This document shows, piece after piece, positions 1 to 4,799 of a stretch of 6,809 nt of DNA (within the stretch, counting starts at the first letter, position 1; every line of letters begins with the position of its first letter). Below the pieces are notes generated by a model that had not been told where the DNA came from, ran no database searches, and saw only the letters and a list, made by a program, of their open reading frames with translations. Both the position numbers and the translations under genes were made by a program. The DNA comes from CALCKU01 sp964654665 (GTDB lineage Bacteria; Pseudomonadota; Alphaproteobacteria; Caulobacterales; Maricaulaceae): NCBI GenBank assembly GCA_964654665.1, contig CAZZKV010000051.1, forward strand, positions 1-6,809, in the 5' to 3' direction.

Positions 1-44
1 AACCCTCGCTTAGCCCAGACTTAAATCTGTCTCACAGGCGCTGA

Positions 45-485
45 CGTCAGACACTGGTAAGTGTCGAAAAACAAATAGGAATGTTGCTGGATCGCATTAT
101 GAATGCGACCTCTGCAACTGTTGTTGATGCCTATGAAAACCGCATCGCGCGGTTGGAACGAAAGAAGCTCGCATTACTCGAAAAGAGCCAAAATCAGGGC
201 AAAACACGTTACCCCTTTGAGGAGTTGTTCGAACGTGCGCTCACATTTCTCGCAAACCCTTGTAAAATATGGGAAAAAGGTGGTTTCGAGGGTAAGCGAA
301 TGGTGCTTAGATTGGCCTTTTTGGACAATATACCCTATATACGCGGGAAGGGGTTTTCGAACGTAAAAACCTCTATACCTTTCAATGTGTTAGGGGGTTT
401 CTCATCCTACAAAAGCAGAATGGTGGAGCCTAGGGGAGTCGAACCCCTGACCTCTTCGCTGCCAGCGAAGCGCTCTACCAGCTGA
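45..485 (+). pseudogene. Large serine recombinase, C-terminal remnant (reads into the tRNA-Ala gene)
   Basis: Seen: from base 45 the frame reads VSVEKQI then LLDRIMNAT, a coiled-coil-like stretch (ENRIARLERKKLALLEK), then FEELFERALTFLANP, IWEKG and PFNVLGGF. Known: this order matches the C-terminal region of large serine recombinases with a recombinase zinc-ribbon, common on alphaproteobacterial islands and phages; they cut and join attachment sites through an N-terminal catalytic serine, which would lie outside the window. Odd: an in-frame TGA at 42-44 separates this part from anything upstream, and the other two forward frames are also closed within the first 25 bases, so the gene appears broken rather than merely cut by the window edge. 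The first ATG at 81 lies inside the conserved region and is unlikely to be a real start. After about base 415 the frame continues through the antisense tRNA (MVEPRGVEPLTSSLP) to TGA at 483-485; that tail is a by-product of insertion at the tRNA. Family assignment is good; pseudogene status is inferred from 44 bases of upstream sequence. Confidence 0.72.
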
Positions 486-496
486 GCTAAGGCCCC
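421..496 (-). tRNA. tRNA-Ala, anticodon GGC, CCA encoded
   Basis: The reverse complement folds as a complete 76-base tRNA. The acceptor stem is GGGGCCT paired with AGGCTCC and contains the G3:U70 wobble that is the identity element for alanyl-tRNA synthetase. The anticodon arm is CTTCG-CTGGCAG-CGAAG, giving anticodon GGC (plus-strand bases 461-463), which reads GCC and GCT codons. The T arm is AGGGG-TTCGACT-CCCCT, and the discriminator A is followed by a genomically encoded CCA at 421-423. The gene is intact although a recombinase remnant abuts its 3' end, as expected when an integrating element restores the tRNA 3' end on insertion. Confidence 0.97.
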
Positions 497-535
497 TTCC
501 CATTATGCCGCTATCTGCATTCAGAAAGTTACGCG

Positions 536-564
536 CATATGCCATAGGGCGGGGGGCTTCGCAA
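536..564 (-). promoter_or_regulatory. Candidate promoter of tRNA-Ala
   Basis: On the minus strand a -35-like TTGCGA (plus-strand 559-564) and a -10-like CATATG (536-541) are separated by exactly 17 bases, with the -10 ending 39 bases before the mature tRNA 5' end at 496. The spacer is C-rich. The spacing and position suit a stable-RNA promoter, but neither box is close to consensus. Confidence 0.4.
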
Positions 565-695
565 GCGGTTTTAACAAGCGATTGTATCTTTGAAAAATTT
601 TGAATTTTTTATATATTAACTGAATTATTTATCAGATTATACGCTTATAACGGGTAGATTACAGAGCCTTAGAATTACTTTTACGTTAGAGTCTG

Positions 696-731
696 TATAG
701 TGCCCTTGAAACTGCGCCGCGCGGGTATACA
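696..731 (+). promoter_or_regulatory. Candidate degP promoter region
   Basis: The 277 bases between the tRNA and degP are AT-rich around 590-660. Two imperfect promoter signals sit near degP. One is a TATAGT -10 at 696-701 with no convincing -35. The other is CTTGAA at 705-710 followed after 15 bases by TATACA at 726-731. CTTGAA resembles the -35 of alphaproteobacterial heat-shock (RpoH) promoters, which would fit a protease gene, but the spacer is shorter than usual. Neither can be chosen from sequence alone. Confidence 0.25.
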
Positions 732-762
732 TCATAGATATGTAAAAGAAAGATCCCTGTTT

Positions 763-768
763 AGGAGA
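763..768 (+). promoter_or_regulatory. Ribosome binding site of degP
   Basis: AGGAGA lies five bases before the ATG at 774 and supports that start, which also gives a normal signal peptide. Confidence 0.85.
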
Positions 769-773
769 CATAT

Positions 774-2207
774 ATGCGTAAACCCTTTTTTATCGCCGCG
801 GCTTTGACTGTTATGGCCGTATCCCCTCTTGCTATTTCCCAAGGCTTATTTGCTTCGCCGGGGGCTTTGGGGCAAACATCGGCGCTTACCATTGATCAAT
901 CGCGCGGTGTTCTAACGATGGCTCCGCTTTTAGAGCGCGTGACGCCGGCTGTTGTCAGTATCGAAGTATCATCAGCGGCAAAAACATCTTTATCTGATAC
1001 AAATCGGGAAATGTTGGAACGGTTTTTTGGCCGTTCTTTGCCGGATACTGAAAATGCTCCGCAACGTCGCCGCCAGGGTATTGGCTCTGGGGTTATTGTC
1101 GATGCGGCCAAGGGTTATATTATGACGAACCATCATGTAATCGATGGGGCCGAGGATATTTACATTCGCCTTGAAGATCGTAGTGAATTGGAAGCGACAT
1201 TAGTTGGCAGTGATTCCAAGACAGATATCGCAATTTTGCAAGTCAAAGCGAGCGGGCTTACCGCTTTGCCGATTGCGCGATCGGGTGATGTGCGCGTTGG
1301 GGATTATGTTATAGCCGTTGGCAATCCATTTGGTCTGTCTCATTCTGTGACCTCTGGTATTGTATCGGCGCTAGGCCGTGATAATGCCCGCGGCGGTAAT
1401 TATGCCGATTTTATTCAGACAGATGCGTCGATCAATCCGGGAAATTCCGGCGGAGCCCTGGTTAATTCCAAGGGGGAATTAATCGGAATTAACACGGCAA
1501 TTGTAACGCGCAGCGGCGGGAATAATGGTATTGGTTTTGCCGTGCCGACTAAAATTGCTGATGCGGTGATGAAACAATTGGTCCGTTATGGCGAAGTTAA
1601 ACGCGGGCGTATTGGCGTTGCAATTCAAAATATCCCGCAAGACCTTAAAGAAGCGCTCAACTTATCAACTAATAAAGGGGCTTTAGTATCCGAAGTTGTT
1701 GACGATAGCCCGGCCGATAAAGCGGGGATTAAAACCGGAGATATTATTACTAACTTCAATGGAGAAACCATTTTGGATAGTTCAGATATTCGCAACGCTG
1801 TTGGCCTTGTCGAGCCGGGGCGGCGGACGGATATAACTTATTTACGGGATGGGAAAAAACGAACGACGCGGATTTTAGTCGAAGAATTCGAAGAGGATCG
1901 TGAGGTTTTAAGTGAAGAGACGGTGGATGATATTCCAGCGATGGAAAGTTTTTCTGGCGCGGAGCTGACCAATATTCCGGATGATGTTAACCCGCGCGGC
2001 GGTAATGCAGGGGTTTATGTTGCCAAAGTGGCGAGCGGCTCCAAAGCCCAGCGCGCCGGATTAGTCAAAGGGGATATCATCCGTAAAATAAACCGGTCCG
2101 ACGTTGCAGATTTAAAAGCCTTTGAACGCTTTATTGACGGCAAAGATGGTCCCTTTGCCCTGTCTATTGAACGCGGGGGTTCAAATATTTTCGTGGCCGT
2201 GCGCTAG
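774..2207 (+). CDS. degP: DegP/HtrA (Do-family) periplasmic serine endoprotease
   Basis: Degrades and holds misfolded proteins in the periplasm. Seen: residues 1-27 form a signal peptide (basic MRK, hydrophobic core, small residues before about A27). The trypsin-like domain spans roughly 50-265, with the catalytic triad His121 (TNHHVIDG), Asp151 (KTDIAILQ) and Ser225 (NPGNSGGAL). A charged stretch at 70-100 corresponds to the LA loop. PDZ1 covers about 278-368 (RGRIGVAIQNI; SPADKAGIKTGDIITNFNG). PDZ2 covers about 410-477 (GVYVAKVASGSKAQRAGLVKG). Known: Do-family members have two PDZ domains, assemble into trimers and larger cages, and are about 470-500 residues long; 477 fits, and all catalytic residues are present, so the gene looks intact and active. 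DegP, DegQ and MucD are hard to separate by sequence; I use degP for the general type. It appears monocistronic: downstream are about 60 unexplained bases and then a decayed IS21 element, which may have replaced the original neighbour. Confidence 0.96.
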   Translation: MRKPFFIAAALTVMAVSPLAISQGLFASPGALGQTSALTIDQSRGVLTMAPLLERVTPAVVSIEVSSAAKTSLSDTNREMLERFFGRSLPDTENAPQRRRQGIGSGVIVDAAKGYIMTNHHVIDGAEDIYIRLEDRSELEATLVGSDSKTDIAILQVKASGLTALPIARSGDVRVGDYVIAVGNPFGLSHSVTSGIVSALGRDNARGGNYADFIQTDASINPGNSGGALVNSKGELIGINTAIVTRSGGNNGIGFAVPTKIADAVMKQLVRYGEVKRGRIGVAIQNIPQDLKEALNLSTNKGALVSEVVDDSPADKAGIKTGDIITNFNGETILDSSDIRNAVGLVEPGRRTDITYLRDGKKRTTRILVEEFEEDREVLSEETVDDIPAMESFSGAELTNIPDDVNPRGGNAGVYVAKVASGSKAQRAGLVKGDIIRKINRSDVADLKAFERFIDGKDGPFALSIERGGSNIFVAVR

Positions 2208-2265
2208 GCTACAGATATTTCGGTTGGAACGGTCAGTCTTATCAGCCATAAAACTGATAGTATAG

Positions 2266-2471
2266 CGGTCCATCCGCGCTCTTACGTCCTTACAGCGCAT
2301 ATTAGAGCGCCGCTCTGGGACATCAGGCAAGCGGGAGTATTGTAGGTTCTACGTCTGCAGGAGCGCTTTGATATGGAAGTTGTGCATGCGGCCATAAAAG
2401 GCGCCCTGTTGCGCCGCGCCATTAGTTTTGACGCCATCCGTCATTTAGTGCTGTGCCGCGTAGGGCGGCGC
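2266..2471 (+). pseudogene. istA: IstA transposase, C-terminal remnant (IS21 family)
   Basis: Two frames joined by a one-base deletion give an IstA-type C-terminus. Bases 2266-2340 read as SLQRILERR, then SGTSGKREY. From 2346 the next frame reads VLRLQERFDMEV, then AISFDAIRHLVLCRVGRR. Related IstA proteins contain a GKREYVQVLRLLE-like run, so the V-Q pair has been reduced from six bases to five (TGTAG at 2341-2345). IstA is the DDE transposase that binds the element ends; its catalytic core is absent here. The ATG at 2373 is an internal methionine, not a start. The usual last few dozen residues are also missing, because the sequence passes straight into istB coding at about 2472. Confidence 0.75.
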
Positions 2472-2922
2472 GTGAACCTCATTACCCTTGGACCGTCAGC
2501 ACGGGTAAAACCCATATCGCGCTTGGGCGGGGTCTGGCGGCTTGCCAAAAGGGCTGACAGTCCGTTTTATCACAGCCTCCGCATTGGTGCATGAACTCAT
2601 GGAGGCACGAGACGAGAAATGGCTTCTTAGGTTGCAGAAGTCCCTCGCCAAAGTATCGCTCTTAATCATTGACGAGCTTGGCTTTGTACCCTTATCCAAA
2701 ACAGGGGCAGAACTTCTGTTCGAGCTGATTGCGCGGCGCTATGAAACAGGCTCGACCCTCATCACCAGCAACTTGCCGTTCGAAGACTGGACAGAGACCT
2801 TTGGCACTGAGCGCCTGACAGGGGCGCTGCTTGACCGGCTCACCCATCACGTTAGCATCTTAGAGATGAATGGTGACAGTTACCGCCTTGCTCAAAGCAA
2901 AGCTAGATTGGCTGCCTCTTAA
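2472..2922 (+). pseudogene. istB: IstB ATPase helper protein, truncated and frameshifted (IS21 family)
   Basis: IstB is the AAA+ ATPase that assists IstA in target selection. The frame order is NLITLGPS (to about 2498), then TGKTHIALGRGLAACQK after loss of one base near 2499, then GLTVRFITASALVHELMEARD onward after loss of another base near 2551. The Walker A motif is therefore split by the first lesion. The last frame is open to TAA at 2920-2922 and holds Walker B (LLIIDELGFVPL), the sensor region (LITSNLPFEDW) and the typical end (DRLTHHVSILEMNGDSYRL). Roughly the first 95-100 residues of a normal IstB of about 250-260 are gone. The open part could start at TTG 2542, but it lacks the nucleotide-binding loop and should not be functional. 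Confidence 0.85.
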
Positions 2923-2942
2923 CTCTCGACAAACTGGACGAG

Positions 2943-3031
2943 TTTTACCCCGCCCGCGACGGCAAAAGGCCGCGGCTACAATGGCCGGCTTTTAAACTGC
3001 CATCTGGTAGGGTTTTAATCCGCCGTTGACA
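2943..3031 (+). repeat. IS21 right-end repeats and terminus
   Basis: Three copies of a 12-base motif TTTTAnnCCGCC-like sequence lie downstream of istB: TTTTACCCCGCC (2943-2954), TTTTAAACTGCC (2990-3001) and TTTTAATCCGCC (3013-3024). The last is followed by GTTGACA, ending at 3031. IS21 elements are known to carry several spaced repeats at each end that serve as transposase binding sites; the arrangement here fits. Copies start 47 and 23 bases apart. Confidence 0.65.
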
Positions 3032-3070
3032 ACGATGATGACGGCCACCCAAAGAACAAGCCATCAGGAC

Positions 3071-3133
3071 AAGCTATCGGTAGCTTTTAGACTATAGCTC
3101 TAAATAGTAACTTTCTGGCGCTGTTAGAAAGTT
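3071..3133. repeat. Three consecutive small inverted repeats
   Basis: Perfect stems follow one another: AAGCTA/TAGCTT (3071-3076 and 3081-3086, four-base loop TCGG), TTTAGA/TCTAAA (3086-3091 and 3099-3104, seven-base loop) and AACTTTCT/AGAAAGTT (3109-3116 and 3126-3133, nine-base loop). The first is followed by a short TTTT and could be a weak rightward terminator; the third has no T run. Their role is unknown. They lie between the IS right end and the cassette promoter. Confidence 0.5.
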
Positions 3134-3179
3134 CTTAATCTGTGAATATGAAGCGTTTTATAATTATCACGTCATTGGG

Positions 3180-3195
3180 TGAACCGCATGGTTCA
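3180..3195. promoter_or_regulatory. Perfect 16-base dyad, candidate operator
   Basis: TGAACCGCATGGTTCA is a perfect inverted repeat with six-base arms and a four-base centre. It ends six bases before the TATAAT box at 3202-3207, so it covers the -35/spacer region of the inferred promoter, the classic place for a repressor dimer. No regulator gene is visible in the window. Confidence 0.5.
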
Positions 3196-3201
3196 TACAT
3201 A

Positions 3202-3207
3202 TATAAT
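3202..3207 (+). promoter_or_regulatory. Candidate -10 box of the cassette
   Basis: A consensus TATAAT lies 32 bases before the TTG start at 3240. No good -35 sits 16-18 bases upstream; the dyad occupies that space, so transcription may need an activator or be weak. A second TATAAT occurs at 3159-3164, also without a clear -35. In AT-rich DNA such boxes arise by chance. Confidence 0.4.
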
Positions 3208-3226
3208 GCATTAAAGCTTAGGTCAC

Positions 3227-3230
3227 AGGA
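3227..3230 (+). promoter_or_regulatory. Ribosome binding site supporting the TTG start at 3240
   Basis: AGGA is nine bases before TTG 3240, whereas the next in-frame candidate, ATG 3252, has no purine-rich site in front of it. The A of AGGA is also the A of an out-of-frame ATG at 3230 that opens a 22-codon overlapping frame. Confidence 0.5.
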
Positions 3231-3239
3231 TGTATTTAT

Positions 3240-3743
3240 TTGTATCCGAATATGTTCGGCTTGGGTTGCTCGGCCAGTATAGATTACAAGGACGGTAAAT
3301 TTTGCGTCCGGCTAGTAAGTGCAACAAAAGAAATTACAGTATCTAAAGAGGATGTTATTATTTTTAAGCATTATGACGCACCAGATTATAGGGATCACTT
3401 TTCCGAACACAATACCAATAATTATGGATTCGCTGTTCATGCTTTCTTAGCAGGTTTGTTCGGAGCTCTGTCGTCGTTGTGCGACGTGGTTATGAACCCT
3501 TATTTTAAATCAGTTATAGCAAAGTTAAAATTTTATCAGTTTATGGCTGCCCAAAATAGCGGCCTGCTATCAGATTCGACAATAATTTCAAATAACTCAA
3601 AAGCTCTCTGTGTTTGTGGCGCAGATGCTTGTAGTGGTGATGCTTGCGGCGCTGATGGTTGTGTAATTGACTTTTGTAGTACTAATGCATGCTTTACTCA
3701 AAGGTGCGGAATTGATTTAATCCCAAGTATTCCTGGAATATAG
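3240..3743 (+). CDS. Unrecognised protein with a C-terminal array of cysteine pentads
   Basis: I do not recognise a family. The 167 residues have three visible parts. Residues 1-57 are soluble-looking and mixed in charge, with C10 and C22. Residues 62-85 are hydrophobic (FAVHAFLAGLFGALSSL), long enough for one membrane helix. After a linker, residues 124-160 are cysteine-rich: C126, C131, C136, C141, C146, C151 and C156 fall exactly five apart, with an Asp, Asn or Gln three residues after nearly every Cys (CGADA, CVIDF, CFTQR), ending in IPSIPGI; C124 adds a CVC. There is no cleavable signal peptide. The next gene, nine bases on, is a CPBP intramembrane protease, suggesting one operon. Inference: the tail may be the core of a modified peptide, a metal or disulfide module, or a very short pentapeptide-repeat coil. 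An in-frame stop at 3219 limits the start to TTG 3240 or ATG 3252. Base use is AT-rich, unlike degP and clpB. Confidence 0.7.
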   Translation: MYPNMFGLGCSASIDYKDGKFCVRLVSATKEITVSKEDVIIFKHYDAPDYRDHFSEHNTNNYGFAVHAFLAGLFGALSSLCDVVMNPYFKSVIAKLKFYQFMAAQNSGLLSDSTIISNNSKALCVCGADACSGDACGADGCVIDFCSTNACFTQRCGIDLIPSIPGI

Positions 3744-3752
3744 TGAACTAAT

Positions 3753-4607
3753 ATGAAGGTTTATAGTTTAAATTTATTCAAATTTGGGCGGCCAAAATCA
3801 GAGCAGCCTGTTAAGGCGATACTGTTTTTTCTTATTATTTTTACGCCTTATTTTTACCTTTTTGCAAAAAAAATAGGGCTGTCTATTGATTTAATGGATA
3901 GTTTTAGTTGGTTTTCATTAGGCGTGTTATACCCAATAATCGCAGGGGTTTTGTACATTGTTTATATTACATTCAAGTATGAAACGGAACTGTTCGCAAT
4001 CAATGATAAAAAGTATTCAGGCTTCAAGTTAATTCGAATTAAATATAAAAATAATACTTATACTTCAAAATTTATCCCCCCAATGATAGAGAACTTTGAT
4101 AAAAAGAAATGGATGATTGTTTTACTTCTACTAATCACAATACAGCTATTAATTTTATTGCCATCTCATAAAATTACCTTAATCAATTTTAGTTTAACAG
4201 ACGCAATTAAAAGTTATTTATTTATCCTATTTACTGTTGCTTTAGTTGAAGAAATATTGTTTCGGGGAGTTTGGTTTTGGGCTTCGGGCGAAGATTTTTT
4301 TCTATCGGTTGTTCTGGGGACATTACTTTTTGGAGCGCTTCATTTTTCTAATGGATTGCTACCCGGGTTTGTTGGATTGGGCCTTGGCTTTGTTTATGCA
4401 AGTGCAAGATGGCGAGGAGCTTCAATATTAAGTTTGGCTCTAGTGCATACATTTTTCAATTGGCAACATAGAAATATATTACGTGTGGAATATAGTGAAG
4501 TTATATTGCCATATCTGCATGTTATTTTGATATGTGGCTATTTTTTAATAGGTTTATTAGTGCTTTATATTTTCCCAAAAGACCAAAGAGTTTTATCAAA
4601 ACATTAG
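3753..4607 (+). CDS. CPBP-family (Abi/CAAX) glutamic-type intramembrane protease
   Basis: A 284-residue integral membrane protein. Hydrophobic segments are seen near residues 22-38, 52-73, 119-137, 153-170, 184-198, 203-216 and 250-273, with a soluble stretch at 76-118. The three family motifs are complete: EExxFR at E166-E167-R171, FxxxH at F193-H197 and HxxxN at H232-N236. In this family (PF02517) the glutamates and histidines form the active site in the membrane. Known members cleave prenylated proteins, process peptides, or give self-immunity to bacteriocins; the substrate cannot be read from sequence. The gene starts nine bases after the cysteine-pentad gene, with no strong ribosome site, so translation is probably coupled. 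That partner has one likely membrane segment and is the obvious candidate substrate, which is inference. Base use is strongly AT-rich, consistent with horizontal transfer. Motifs make the family call secure. Confidence 0.92.
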   Translation: MKVYSLNLFKFGRPKSEQPVKAILFFLIIFTPYFYLFAKKIGLSIDLMDSFSWFSLGVLYPIIAGVLYIVYITFKYETELFAINDKKYSGFKLIRIKYKNNTYTSKFIPPMIENFDKKKWMIVLLLLITIQLLILLPSHKITLINFSLTDAIKSYLFILFTVALVEEILFRGVWFWASGEDFFLSVVLGTLLFGALHFSNGLLPGFVGLGLGFVYASARWRGASILSLALVHTFFNWQHRNILRVEYSEVILPYLHVILICGYFLIGLLVLYIFPKDQRVLSKH

Positions 4608-4616
4608 GAAGCTATA

Positions 4617-4703
4617 ATGAGTTACACTGCAATGAAAGCTGCAAGTATTGTTAAAAAACAAAGAAGGCATTCTTCTAGATTAATATCTGCTGACAATATA
4701 TAG
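4617..4703 (+). CDS. Possible 28-residue basic peptide downstream of the CPBP gene
   Basis: A short frame from ATG 4617 to TAG 4701-4703 begins MSYTAMKAASIVKKQRR and is basic, without a hydrophobic segment. In its favour, AGGAAG at 4606-4611 overlaps the stop codon of the CPBP gene and is five bases from the ATG, a good coupled ribosome site and better than the one in front of the CPBP gene. Against it, it is very short, has no recognisable family, and AT-rich DNA often contains such frames. It could be the start of a gene since truncated. Confidence 0.3.
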   Translation: MSYTAMKAASIVKKQRRHSSRLISADNI

Positions 4704-4743
4704 AAAAAGCAAAGCCTTCTAAATATACAATAATTATTTCATT

Positions 4744-4761
4744 AAAAAACAATCGTTCTTT
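4744..4761 (-). terminator. Weak terminator-like hairpin for clpB
   Basis: Read on the minus strand, AAAGAAC-GATT-GTTTTTT forms a seven-pair stem with one G:U, and its 3' arm is itself the U run. It lies about 39 bases past the clpB stop. The stem is almost all A:U, so intrinsic termination would be weak. No better candidate is seen between the convergent genes in 4704-4799. Confidence 0.25.
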
Positions 4762-4799
4762 AGCTTACAATACGAAGTCTCAAGCCTTTGCATTATGGG

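Larger units (their letters stand above)
2266..3031 (+). mobile_element. Decayed IS21-family insertion sequence, right-hand part
   Basis: This stretch holds the end of istA, a truncated istB and a right terminus in the normal IS21 order. The left end and most of istA are missing: no TGTCAACG-type terminus is found between degP and the istA fragment. The right end is placed at 3031, after CCGCCGTTGACA, because IS21 elements end in CA and the repeats typical of their termini stop there. The element has at least three one-base frame breaks and one large internal deletion, so it cannot encode a functional transposase. No target-site duplication can be checked because the left end is absent. The left boundary at 2266 is approximate, set by where IstA-like translation begins after a TAG. 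Confidence 0.8.

Noticed and set aside
2240..2259. TATCAG/CTGATA inverted repeat after degP as a terminator
   Set aside because: The stem is only six pairs with an eight-base loop and no T run follows, so an intrinsic terminator is not supported.
2373..2594. Open frame of 73 codons starting at ATG 2373
   Set aside because: Its first part is internal IstA sequence and its last part is IstB read out of frame after a one-base loss; it is a relic of the pseudogenes, not a gene.
3230..3298. 22-codon frame from ATG 3230 overlapping the start of the Cys-pentad gene
   Set aside because: Its only ribosome site is a weak AGGT, it lacks any recognisable feature and is out of frame with the Cys-pentad gene; a regulatory upstream frame is possible but unsupported.
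3615..3719. CRISPR-like or DNA-level tandem repeat
   Set aside because: The periodicity is in the protein; the 15-base units are too diverged in sequence to be a CRISPR or simple tandem repeat.
4662..4721. AGAAGGC/GCCTTCT inverted repeat after the CPBP gene as a terminator
   Set aside because: The arms are seven bases but about 46 bases apart with no T run; too weak to call.
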